Shown here one piece after another: positions 24,581 through 32,632 of a DNA stretch of 64,000 nucleotides. Origin of the DNA: Leptolyngbya sp. PCC 7375. Lineage in GTDB: Bacteria; Cyanobacteriota; Cyanobacteriia; Phormidesmidales; Phormidesmidaceae. The stretch covers positions 2,466,486-2,530,485 of the forward strand of contig NZ_JH993797.1 in the NCBI RefSeq assembly GCF_000316115.1. Reading direction: 5' to 3'. Position 1 is the first letter of the stretch. Every line of letters starts with the position of its first letter. The position numbers and the translations under genes were made by a program. The notes under the pieces were generated by a model that had not been told where the DNA came from, did no database searches, and saw only the letters and a list, made by a program, of their open reading frames with translations.

Positions 24581-26350
24581 ATGTCCTTTCGTATGTTGCG
24601 CAAGTGGCTCTACTTGCTGATGAGCTTGGTGATGGTAGTTGCGATCGCAAGCTGCTCCATAGATAACTTTAAAGCTAGAGACATTGAATCATCACGGTTG
24701 GTTTATAGCATCCTCAGCGATCCCAAAACCTTTAACTACGCCCTTAACAGCGAACGCCCCAATATTTTTGGAATGACCTACAAAGGACTGATCGCCGAAA
24801 ACTACGAAACTGGCGAAATTGAACCAGAACTCGCTGAGTCATGGGAATTTTCCGACAATGGTCTTGCCCTGACCTATACCCTACGGGAAAACCTCAAATG
24901 GTCCGACGGTGAACCCCTCACCGTTGACGATGTCATTTTTACCTACAATGACGTTTTCCTAAATGACACCATTCCCACACAAATTCGCGATATCCTCCGC
25001 ATTGGAGAAGACGGTCAATTGCCCAAGGTGACCAAGCTGAACGAGCGCCAGGTTAAGTTTGAAGTACCTGAACCTTTTGCCCCTTTCTTACGAAACACTG
25101 GGGTCAATATTCTACCGAAGCACGCCCTGGCAGCCTCCATCACCCAAACAGATTCCGAGGGCAACCCGCTATTTTTATCCACCTGGGGCAACAGCACAGC
25201 GCCCAATGAAATTGTCTGTAATGGACCTTACATGCTCAAGGCCTTTACCCCAGGTGAACGCGTCGTCTTTGAGCGCAACCCCTACTATTGGCGCACAGAT
25301 GACCAGGGTCAGTCTCAACCCTATTTGCAGGAAGTCGTATGGCAGGTAGTAGAGTCCCAGGATAGTGAATTCGTACAATTTCGCTCCGGTGGTTTAGATT
25401 TAACCGGCGTCAAACCCGATAACTTCTCATTGCTCAAGCGCGAAGAAGAGCGGGGCGATTTCACCATCTATAACGGTGGTCCGGCCCCCAGCAGCCTATT
25501 TATATCGTTCAACCTGAATAAAGGGTCCCGCGATGGTAAGCCATTAGTCGATCCCATCAAGTCCCGTTGGTTTAATGCCCTGGAATTTCGACAGGCTGTG
25601 GCCTACGCTATTGATCGACCGACGATGTTAAACAACATCTATCAGGGACTGGGTGTTCTGCAAAATTCATCTATTTTTCCCCTAAGCCCTTATTCTGCTA
25701 GCCCTGAAGAAGATGGCATTCGGGCCTATGACTATAACTTGGAAAAAGCTAAAGACCTGCTGCTATCCGCTGGGTTTCAATATGATGCCAACGGTCAACT
25801 ACAGGATGCCGACGGTAACCAGGTGCGGTTTACCCTGATTACCAATGCTGGCAATAAGGTGCGCGAAGCCATCGGCGCTCAAATTAAACAGGACCTGAGC
25901 AAAATTGGCATAACCGTGGACTTTAACCCCGTCAGCTGGGGCTCCTTGGTGGAAAAGCTGGGGGATAGTCTTGATTGGGAATGCCATCTAATTAGCTTTG
26001 TCGGTGGCCTCGAACCCAATGGTGGCTCCAACGTATGGAACCCAGACGGTGGACTGCATGCATTTAACCAAAAACCACTGCCAGGTCAAGACCCCATTGA
26101 AGGCCGTGAAGTGGCCGACTGGGAAGCAAGAATCGGTCAGCTCTATATCAAAGGAGCCCAGGAACTGGATGAAGCCAAACGCCGCGAAATCTATGTGGAA
26201 GCTCAGCGTATTGTTCAAGAGCAGCTGCCGTTTATCTACCTGATCAATCAGTACTCCATGGCAGCTATTCGTAACAAAGTCGAGAATGTGAAATACTCTC
26301 CCCTGGGAGCATTATGGAATATTTACGAACTGAGCCTAGCTGAACAGTAG
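24581..26350 (+). CDS. ABC transporter substrate-binding lipoprotein (peptide/nickel type)
   Basis: 589 residues from the ATG at 24581. The N-terminus MSFRMLRKWLYLLMSLVMVV leads to AIASC with Cys25 as the lipidated residue. The SBP_bac_5 (DppA/OppA) fold is evident: LVYSILSDPKTFNYAL, ENYETGEIEPELAESWEFSD, LTYTLRENLKWSDGEPLTVDDV, YPYW-like RNPYYWR, and FRQAVAYAIDRPTM. It binds oligopeptides or a similar ligand outside the membrane for an ABC importer. No permease or ATPase gene is adjacent, so the transporter must be encoded elsewhere. Confidence 0.93.
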   Translation: MSFRMLRKWLYLLMSLVMVVAIASCSIDNFKARDIESSRLVYSILSDPKTFNYALNSERPNIFGMTYKGLIAENYETGEIEPELAESWEFSDNGLALTYTLRENLKWSDGEPLTVDDVIFTYNDVFLNDTIPTQIRDILRIGEDGQLPKVTKLNERQVKFEVPEPFAPFLRNTGVNILPKHALAASITQTDSEGNPLFLSTWGNSTAPNEIVCNGPYMLKAFTPGERVVFERNPYYWRTDDQGQSQPYLQEVVWQVVESQDSEFVQFRSGGLDLTGVKPDNFSLLKREEERGDFTIYNGGPAPSSLFISFNLNKGSRDGKPLVDPIKSRWFNALEFRQAVAYAIDRPTMLNNIYQGLGVLQNSSIFPLSPYSASPEEDGIRAYDYNLEKAKDLLLSAGFQYDANGQLQDADGNQVRFTLITNAGNKVREAIGAQIKQDLSKIGITVDFNPVSWGSLVEKLGDSLDWECHLISFVGGLEPNGGSNVWNPDGGLHAFNQKPLPGQDPIEGREVADWEARIGQLYIKGAQELDEAKRREIYVEAQRIVQEQLPFIYLINQYSMAAIRNKVENVKYSPLGALWNIYELSLAEQ

Positions 26351-26666
26351 TTTGTTACTAAATAGTCTTTTTTAATAAGGAATTGCAACGGAGCCTTAAA
26401 GGAATTGGAGGTTCTAAGGCCAGTCATTAAAACGCCAGGCATAATCGGCGTACATTAGACTTTTAATATAAAAGTTGCATTTTTAAATACCGTTTTGAAA
26501 TTGAGTTAATACCTTTAAAGACTCCCCATGCATTAGTGAACCGATTCATAGGTTCATCATTTTCCAGCATATTTAGACTGGCGATTGTACGGCAGCGCCT
26601 TCTGAACGAACAAATTTCTTGTTTTAATCGACTCGCCGTTTCATCACCGCTGTTATAACTCTACCT
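26351..26666. other. Intergenic gap before the J-domain gene
   Basis: 316 AT-rich bases. No reading frame, strong hairpin or repeat was seen. The promoter of the J-domain gene probably lies here. Confidence 0.4.
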
Positions 26667-27860
26667 ATGGACGATATCGCGAAAGCCTATACCGTACTGG
26701 AGTTAGAGCCCGGTGCTTCGCTCTCAGACGTAAACCAGGCTTACAAAGACCTGGTATTTATCTGGCATCCTGATCGGATTCCAGCCGATAACACACGGCT
26801 ACGCGATAAAGCCCAAGACAAACTCAAACGTCTTAATGAAGCTCGTAGCCACCTCAAACAGCATCTGCGTAACGCAACCTCTAAATCCAACAATAATAAA
26901 TACAACCCTGAACGTTACGGCAGCCACCGCTACCGTTCCTATAGCCAAACCCGGTATACCCATCCCTACAGTTCTAGCAACGGCAATGGGTCAACAAACG
27001 ACACCGCAGCAGCCGGGTATGCCAACTATAGGAGCAATGGCGCTAGCGCAAGAAACGGTGGCTCGTCTGCCCAAACTAGCAACCGAGCCACAAATAGTTA
27101 TAGGTCAGCCAGTAGCTATCGACCCACCAATGGGTCTAATGGCTCTAACTCTAACGGCTCTACAGCGCCCAAGCAGTCTACTACCAATCCAGCCTCATCC
27201 AATGGGTATAGCACAGCTGGTGGTTCTACCAACGGCTCGGCTAAAAGCAATGACTCCGCTAATGGTGCTGCGACCAATGGCTCTGCCACCAATGGCTCTG
27301 CCACTAGAAGTAGCAGCAATGACCGCAGCAGCGCATCTAATAATGGGCGCAGTTCGCCTTACAGTTCGCCTTACAGTTCGTCCTACAGTTCGTCCTATCG
27401 ACCTACCAACGACAATAGCTACGCAGATTACATCTACCGAGCCCCTCAACCCACCTATTCGCCGCCTCAAAATTCACCGGCCCGCAGGAAACCCGATACC
27501 GATTTGGAAGGGGCTGACTTTAAGGGGGCCAATCTTAAGGAAAAAGACTTCTCAGGTAGAAATCTCAGCAAGTCGAATTTAGAAGGGGCTGACCTTAGCG
27601 ATACGTTTTTACATAAGGTCAACCTTAACCAGGCAAATTTACACAAAGCAAAACTTTTCCGCGCAAACTTGCTACAAGCCAACCTCAGTCACGCCAACCT
27701 CCGAGAGGCCAACCTGATTGGGGCTGACCTCAGTGGGGCTGACCTCAGTGGGGCTGACCTCAGTGGAGCCATTATCGGCTATGGCGATAAAATCATGGTC
27801 AAACTGACAGCCGCCAGGTTAACGGGCACGATTATGCCCAACGGTAACATCCACGAGTAG
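26667..27860 (+). CDS. J-domain protein with pentapeptide repeats
   Basis: 397 residues in three parts. Residues 1-70 form a J domain (KAYTVLELEPGASLSDVNQA, then WHPDRIP with the HPD motif needed to stimulate Hsp70). Residues 75-270 are a low-complexity linker of Ser, Asn, Thr, Gly and Tyr with short tandem units such as SPYSSPYSS and NGSATNGSAT. Residues 275-390 are a run of A(D/N)LxxA pentapeptide repeats (EGADFKGANL, LIGADLSGADLSGADL). The DNA shows a 15-base unit in triplicate near 27720-27766. Probably a DnaK co-chaperone tethered to a right-handed beta-helix adaptor. The substrate is unknown. Confidence 0.9.
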   Translation: MDDIAKAYTVLELEPGASLSDVNQAYKDLVFIWHPDRIPADNTRLRDKAQDKLKRLNEARSHLKQHLRNATSKSNNNKYNPERYGSHRYRSYSQTRYTHPYSSSNGNGSTNDTAAAGYANYRSNGASARNGGSSAQTSNRATNSYRSASSYRPTNGSNGSNSNGSTAPKQSTTNPASSNGYSTAGGSTNGSAKSNDSANGAATNGSATNGSATRSSSNDRSSASNNGRSSPYSSPYSSSYSSSYRPTNDNSYADYIYRAPQPTYSPPQNSPARRKPDTDLEGADFKGANLKEKDFSGRNLSKSNLEGADLSDTFLHKVNLNQANLHKAKLFRANLLQANLSHANLREANLIGADLSGADLSGADLSGAIIGYGDKIMVKLTAARLTGTIMPNGNIHE

Positions 27861-27875
27861 GTAGCTTAGCCCCCC

Positions 27876-28268
27876 TTACCAATCACTAGTTTCGGTCCAT
27901 CGAGCTTCAATAAACTCCCATATAGCCTCACGGTTGTCATAATTGGCAGTTACCTGTAGCCGCTCAAGCAAGGCCTTTTTTTGAACGTGAGTATCGTTAC
28001 CTGGCTCAAGGGCAATGAGCGAGTCAACAACCTCCATGGCATTCTGCGTAGACCCAAGCGCCATCAACACATCACTCAGCAACACCAGTGATGGAACGTG
28101 ACGAGAATTTTGTCGTCTAGCTTTTTGTAGCAATCTTTCCACTGAATGCAGCATGTCTTCACTGTCATGAATGCTGAGACTCACAACTCTGGTCCATCGC
28201 TTACGAGCATCCAGATAAAGGTTATCTGCTGAACGATTGCCCCGATCAAATAGCATCATCATATTCAC
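27876..28268 (-). CDS. Small TPR-like hypothetical protein
   Basis: 130 residues starting with GTG at 28268 or the ATG at 28260-28262. The sequence is helical: RRQNSRHVPSLVLLSDVLMA and GSTQNAMEVVDSLIALEPGN look like one or two tetratricopeptide motifs. No enzyme motif is seen. It converges on the J-domain gene with 15 bases between stops. Confidence 0.6.
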   Translation of the reverse strand: MNMMMLFDRGNRSADNLYLDARKRWTRVVSLSIHDSEDMLHSVERLLQKARRQNSRHVPSLVLLSDVLMALGSTQNAMEVVDSLIALEPGNDTHVQKKALLERLQVTANYDNREAIWEFIEARWTETSDW

Positions 28269-28626
28269 TCAAATTCCATAATCCTTCACACAGCAGTCAG
28301 ACTGAAACGCATGCCATAGGAACCTGGCCTCCATGAACAACCAAGGCCCATGGAGATTCCTCGCATAACACAAATCGCTATACTGACGGGTTTTCTTAAT
28401 CAACAGCATCCATAGCAAGAATGCCGTTGATCCCTAAAACATCCACCTACAGCAGACGCTTCAAATCATCTGTCTTATTACCCCAGACCGTCCTTAACTA
28501 AGTACAGTTTCCTTTGAGAGAAATACTTTACCGTTACTATAAATAGGCCGGACGGTAATAGAAACTCGTAAAGCTGTGACGTTATGGCTATCCTGAAAAA
28601 TCAGATAGTGCTATCTTTCTGAATTC
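28269..28626. other. Intergenic gap
   Basis: About 350 bases with no supported gene. A pair CCGGACGGT/ACCCCAGACCGTCC-like region near 28483-28556 may pair weakly. Nothing else stands out. Confidence 0.3.
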
Positions 28627-28762
28627 ACATCCTCTAAGTTTGTGGCCTCCCACTGCATATGGCGCTAGTTTTCTAGATTTACATCCTCTAAGTTTGTGGA
28701 CTCCCACTGCATATGGCGCTAGTTTTCTAGATTTACATCCTCTAAGTTTGTGGCCTCCCACT
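28627..28762. repeat. 54-bp tandem repeat at a gene's 3' end
   Basis: Units start at 28627, 28681 and 28735 with ACATCCTCTAAGTTTGTGG. The third is partial and lies inside the coding end of the 28719-29003 gene. The period of 54 bases equals 18 codons, and on the minus strand each unit encodes WE(A/S)TNLEDVN followed by a TAG. The first stop is the gene's real end. The extra copies lie downstream and are silent unless a stop is read through. Confidence 0.85.
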
Positions 28763-29003
28763 TCAGAACCGAGGCATTTATACCTTGCTCTTGCTTACGC
28801 TTAGAATCTGCTTCAAACCAGGTGATGATCTGGGCTGTGGTTAGCTCGTCTACAGAAGTATCCATATCCTTCGCTATAAACGCCAACAGCTTTGCTGTCG
28901 AAAGCGTTAATCGAGTGAGAAACTTCTCTGGTGTCGTTAGCAGAGCTTTGTCTACCTCAGCAGATTCTTCGGGCGTTAAAAACTGAAGGGTTTGATCGAA
29001 CAT
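28719..29003 (-). CDS. Conserved small hypothetical protein
   Basis: 94 residues from the ATG at 29003 (MFDQTLQFLTPEESAEVDKA). A longer TTG-started form to 29036 is less likely. It is helical and acidic, with FLTRLTLSTAKLLAFIAKDM and TAQIITWFEADSKRKQE. I recall similar small proteins in other cyanobacteria but have no function for them. Its last 10 codons are part of a 54-bp tandem repeat that continues past the stop. Confidence 0.65.
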   Translation of the reverse strand: MFDQTLQFLTPEESAEVDKALLTTPEKFLTRLTLSTAKLLAFIAKDMDTSVDELTTAQIITWFEADSKRKQEQGINASVLKWEATNLEDVNLEN

Positions 29004-29038
29004 AAATTCAAGGTAGTTAATTATCTTGCGCACCAATA

Positions 29039-29070
29039 ATTTAGGGACGTTCCATGGAACGTCCCTAAAT
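29039..29070. terminator. Perfect 32-bp palindrome
   Basis: ATTTAGGGACGTTCCA is followed by its exact reverse complement. It sits between sufR (ending at 29082) and the small hypothetical gene, both on the minus strand. It is probably a transcription terminator for sufR, or a mobile palindromic repeat. Confidence 0.6.
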
Positions 29071-29081
29071 ATAAATAAACC

Positions 29082-29714
29082 CTATTTCTTTTGAATCTTA
29101 TAGGCGCAGAGGTTCTCACCCCGTACTAGCCAATGTGTACGCTCAACCTGGCAATCGGGTAGGGCTACGGCAAACATGGCTAACTCATAACCACAAACCG
29201 ATGGATAGGACGCTGCCACCTGGGAAATAGCACAGTTATATTCGGCGACGATATAGGTGTTTTCGTCGTCGCCCTGATGTAGCTCCGCCATATAGCCTTC
29301 CGCCTGGCGAAGTTCTACCAGTTGCTCTACTCGTTCAGGTAATGAGCCAGTGCCGATGATTTCAAAGTAATGCTGAGCCTTGCGCTGCCACTGCTGCTTC
29401 AAGATCACGCCCACCTGCTCAGAACCGACGGTGTCGGTCAGTGTATCGAGCAGGGAAACTGCAAACTGATCGTACTGAGATGGAAACTGATCACGCCCTT
29501 TGGAACTGAGTTGATAGATATAGTTGGGACGTCCCATACCTGACTGCATTGCCTGGTGCTCAACTAGCTCCTCGGCTTGCAAATCTTTAAGGTGACGACG
29601 AATGGCTTGGGGGCTCACACTTAAATTTTCAGCTAGAGTCTGCGCTGTCGCCTGACCCGCTTTCATTAAAAACTGGAGTATATCGTCCTTTGTGGATGGC
29701 TGCACTGACTTCAT
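29082..29714 (-). CDS. sufR: SufR, iron-sulfur cluster repressor of the suf operon
   Basis: 210 residues from the ATG at 29714 (MKSVQPSTKDDILQFLMKAG). An N-terminal DeoR/ArsR-like winged helix (ATAQTLAENLSVSPQAIRRHLKDLQAEELVE) is followed by an effector domain. The C-terminal cysteines in AEYNCAI, YPSVCGYEL, LPDCQVERT and ENLCAYKI are those expected to hold the 4Fe-4S cluster. In Synechocystis SufR represses sufBCDS and itself when clusters are sufficient. It is divergent from ftrC-sufBCDS with two matching operators between. Confidence 0.96.
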   Translation of the reverse strand: MKSVQPSTKDDILQFLMKAGQATAQTLAENLSVSPQAIRRHLKDLQAEELVEHQAMQSGMGRPNYIYQLSSKGRDQFPSQYDQFAVSLLDTLTDTVGSEQVGVILKQQWQRKAQHYFEIIGTGSLPERVEQLVELRQAEGYMAELHQGDDENTYIVAEYNCAISQVAASYPSVCGYELAMFAVALPDCQVERTHWLVRGENLCAYKIQKK

Positions 29715-29779
29715 GGCCTGAAGTTTCGATCGCAATATTACAGACTGTAAACAGTAAACCTGATCTGATCCCACTTTAG

Positions 29780-29793
29780 CAACCTATGTGTTG
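29780..29793. promoter_or_regulatory. SufR operator 1
   Basis: CAACCTATGTGTTG fits the published SufR site CAAC-N6-GTTG. It is embedded in a longer palindrome (TTTAGCAAC...GTTGCTAAA). It lies 66 bases upstream of the sufR ATG, positioned for autoregulation. Confidence 0.88.
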
Positions 29794-29834
29794 CTAAAGT
29801 CTGCTAACTCTATTACTCTTTAAAAAGAGTTAAG

Positions 29835-29848
29835 CAACCTATGTGTTG
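29835..29848. promoter_or_regulatory. SufR operator 2
   Basis: A second copy of CAACCTATGTGTTG, identical even in the six central bases, 55 bases from site 1. It lies 46 bases upstream of ftrC, where it would control ftrC and sufBCDS. Confidence 0.88.
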
Positions 29849-29893
29849 TTTAATTATAGAATCATCTGGTTGTCTCAGCATCCCCATTCACCC

Positions 29894-30253
29894 ATGAGCA
29901 TAAGTAAGCCGACCCAGGCCACAGAAAAAAACCTTGAGCTGATGCGGAATTTTGCCCAAAGCTATGCCAAACGCACTGGCACTTATTTTTGTGCTGACCT
30001 TGGTGTGACTTCCGTAGTGCTTGAGGGTTTGGCAAAGCATAAAGACGATTTTGGCTCTCCCCTGTGTCCCTGTCGCCACTATGAAGATAAGGAAGCCGAA
30101 GTCAAGAGCACCTATTGGAATTGTCCTTGTGTTCCCATGCAGGAACGCAGAGAATGCCATTGCATGCTGTTCTTAACGGAAGACAATGACTTCGCTGGTA
30201 AGGATCAGGACATTTCCTTCGATCGTATTCGTACAGAGACGAATAAATATTAG
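29894..30253 (+). CDS. ftrC: Ferredoxin-thioredoxin reductase, catalytic beta chain
   Basis: 119 residues from the ATG at 29894; longer upstream frames overlap operator 2 and are rejected. FTR uses a 4Fe-4S cluster and a redox disulphide to pass electrons from ferredoxin to thioredoxin. The cysteine motifs are all present: CPCRHY, WNCPCVPMQERRECHCMLFL. The conserved TGTYFCADLGVTSVVLEGLA is near the N-terminus. As a cluster enzyme it sits sensibly under SufR control, ahead of sufB by about 125 bases. Confidence 0.96.
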   Translation: MSISKPTQATEKNLELMRNFAQSYAKRTGTYFCADLGVTSVVLEGLAKHKDDFGSPLCPCRHYEDKEAEVKSTYWNCPCVPMQERRECHCMLFLTEDNDFAGKDQDISFDRIRTETNKY

Positions 30254-30377
30254 ACAGCTATTGTGGTCTAAGGCCGATTTCTGTCACCCTGGTCATTCCA
30301 CTTTAGTCCTGCCATTCCGATCCCGATAAACTTCCACATTTCGTTCAATCGCCCCTCCCAACCTTCTCGGTTAAACC

Positions 30378-31817
30378 ATGAGCACTAGTAGCGTTCAATC
30401 CGTTGTTAGCCAACCTTACAAGTACGGATTTGTCACTGACGTAGAATCCGATGTCATCCCTCGTGGATTGAGTGAAGACATTATTCGTTTAATTTCAGAG
30501 AAAAAGAACGAGCCGGACTTCATGCTTGAGTTTCGACTCAAGGCCTACCGGCAATGGCTAAAAATGACAGAGCCTACTTGGCCTAACGTCAATTACAAGC
30601 CCATCGACTATCAGGACATCATCTACTATTCAGCTCCCAAGCAAAGTGAAAAGCTGAAAAGTTTGGATGAGGTAGATCCAGAAATTCTGGCTACCTTTGA
30701 AAAGCTCGGCCTGCCTCTGTCAGAGCAGAAGCGCTTAACCAATGTGGCAGTTGATGCTGTCTTTGACAGCGTTTCGATCGCAACCACATTTAAAGAAGAA
30801 CTGGCAGAGCACGGCATTATTTTCTGCTCTATATCTGAAGCTGTACAGGAGTACCCAGATTTAGTTAAGAAGTATTTAGGCAGCGTTGTACCGTCAGCCG
30901 ATAACTACTTCACAGCTCTAAACTCGGCCGTTTTCAGTGATGGATCCTTTGTTTACATCCCTGAAAACACTCAGTGTCCGATGGATTTGTCCACCTATTT
31001 CCGTATCAATAATGGAGATTCAGGTCAGTTTGAGCGCACACTGGTGATTGCGGACAAGGGCAGTTCCGTCACCTACTTAGAGGGTTGTACCGCCCCCATG
31101 TATGACAGCAATCAGCTACATGCGGCTGTGGTTGAGCTAGTTACCTTGGATGATGCCAAGATTGACTACTCCACAGTGCAGAACTGGTTTGCTGGTGATA
31201 AAGATGGCAAAGGTGGTATTTACAACTTTGTCACCAAGCGAGGCCTGTGCTCGGGTAAGAATTCTAAAATCTCCTGGACTCAGGTAGAAACCGGTTCAGC
31301 AATCACCTGGAAGTACCCCAGCTGTGTACTGGTGGGTGATAATTCTGTCGGTGAATTTTATTCGGTAGCGCTGACTAACAATATGCAGCAAGCCGATACG
31401 GGCACGAAGATGATCCATGTGGGTAAAAATACTCGCAGCACGATCATTTCCAAAGGAATCTCTGCGGGAAATTCTAAAAATAGCTATCGCGGTCTTGTAA
31501 AGGTAGGCCCCAAAGCTGAGAACGCCCGTAACTATTCTCAGTGTGATTCCATGCTGCTTGGCGATACCTCTAACGCCAATACCTATCCTTACATTCAAGT
31601 CCAGAACAACACTGGTCAGGTAGAGCATGAAGCCTCTACTTCGAAAATTGGTGAGGACCAGCTGTTCTACTTTGCCCAGCGCGGCATTTCTCCTGAAGAT
31701 GCGGTTTCTATGATCATCAGTGGCTTCTGCCGCGATGTGTTTAACAAACTACCCATGGAGTTTGCAGCTGAAGCTGATAAGCTACTGGCCCTTAAGTTGG
31801 AAAATTCTGTTGGCTAA
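30378..31817 (+). CDS. sufB: SufB, Fe-S scaffold subunit
   Basis: 479 residues, normal for SufB. This is the scaffold subunit of the SufBC2D complex on which clusters are built. Conserved segments include KYGFVTDVESDVIPRGL, MLEFRLKAYRQWLKM, AVFSDGSFVYIPENTQCP, SVTYLEGCTAPMYDSNQLHAAVVEL, NFVTKRGLC and QRGISPEDAVSMIISGFC. The Cys in LEGCTAP and SQCDSM are candidate persulphide or cluster residues. It is the first suf structural gene. sufC starts 32 bases after. Confidence 0.98.
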   Translation: MSTSSVQSVVSQPYKYGFVTDVESDVIPRGLSEDIIRLISEKKNEPDFMLEFRLKAYRQWLKMTEPTWPNVNYKPIDYQDIIYYSAPKQSEKLKSLDEVDPEILATFEKLGLPLSEQKRLTNVAVDAVFDSVSIATTFKEELAEHGIIFCSISEAVQEYPDLVKKYLGSVVPSADNYFTALNSAVFSDGSFVYIPENTQCPMDLSTYFRINNGDSGQFERTLVIADKGSSVTYLEGCTAPMYDSNQLHAAVVELVTLDDAKIDYSTVQNWFAGDKDGKGGIYNFVTKRGLCSGKNSKISWTQVETGSAITWKYPSCVLVGDNSVGEFYSVALTNNMQQADTGTKMIHVGKNTRSTIISKGISAGNSKNSYRGLVKVGPKAENARNYSQCDSMLLGDTSNANTYPYIQVQNNTGQVEHEASTSKIGEDQLFYFAQRGISPEDAVSMIISGFCRDVFNKLPMEFAAEADKLLALKLENSVG

Positions 31818-31849
31818 AGCCTGAATCTACACCGTCAGACGCACTTTCA

Positions 31850-32632
31850 ATGATTAACTCAGACGCAAAAACAATTCTCTCTGTCAAAGATCTACGAGCC
31901 AGCATAGATGGAACTGAAATCCTGACAGGTGTAAACCTTGAAGTGAAAGCTGGTGAGGTCCATGCCATTATGGGTCTCAACGGTTCCGGTAAGAGTACGT
32001 TTTCTAAGGTACTAGCCGGTCACCCCGACTATGAAGTTACTGGTGGCACCATTGAATTCTATGGAAAAGATCTCTCCGAGCTAGAGCCCCATGAACGGGC
32101 CACAGCAGGTATTTTTCTAGCCTTCCAATATCCCCTGGAGATTCCGGGTGTCAGCAACCGTGAGTTCTTGCGGGTGGCCTACAATGCTCACCGTAAAGCC
32201 CGTGGGGAAGACGAGATTGATGTATTCGACTTTGATGATTTAATCGAAGAGAAAACTGAAATCGTCAAGATGGATGTGAGTTTTCTAGACCGTAGCGTTA
32301 ATGAGGGCTTTTCTGGTGGTGAGAAAAAGCGGAATGAGATTCTGCAAATGGCACTGCTAGAACCTACATTAGCCATTCTAGATGAAACCGATTCTGGTTT
32401 GGACATTGATGCTTTAAAGACTGTGGCAGAAGGCGTTAATAAGCTGGCCACACCGGACAGTGCTAACTTGGTGATTACTCACTACCAACGGTTGCTTAAC
32501 TACATTGTGCCGGACTATGTCCATGTGATGTGCGGTGGGCAAATCATCAAAACCGGCAGCAGAGAACTGGCTCTAGCCCTTGAAGCTAAAGGCTATGAAT
32601 GGCTCTTGGAAGAGCAGGTGGTGGCTTCATGA
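31850..32632 (+). CDS. sufC: SufC, ATPase of the SufBCD complex
   Basis: 260-residue ABC-type ATPase that drives the SufBC2D scaffold; it is not a transporter. Walker A is GLNGSGKST at 42-50, the signature is SGGEKKRNE, and Walker B is LAILDETDSGLDID. The stop overlaps the sufD start in ATGA, so translation is coupled. Confidence 0.98.
   Translation: MINSDAKTILSVKDLRASIDGTEILTGVNLEVKAGEVHAIMGLNGSGKSTFSKVLAGHPDYEVTGGTIEFYGKDLSELEPHERATAGIFLAFQYPLEIPGVSNREFLRVAYNAHRKARGEDEIDVFDFDDLIEEKTEIVKMDVSFLDRSVNEGFSGGEKKRNEILQMALLEPTLAILDETDSGLDIDALKTVAEGVNKLATPDSANLVITHYQRLLNYIVPDYVHVMCGGQIIKTGSRELALALEAKGYEWLLEEQVVAS

Noticed and set aside
26836..27582. 248-codon frame in the J-domain/pentapeptide gene
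   Set aside because: It is a shadow of low-complexity DNA in the main gene. The main frame has the J and pentapeptide domains.
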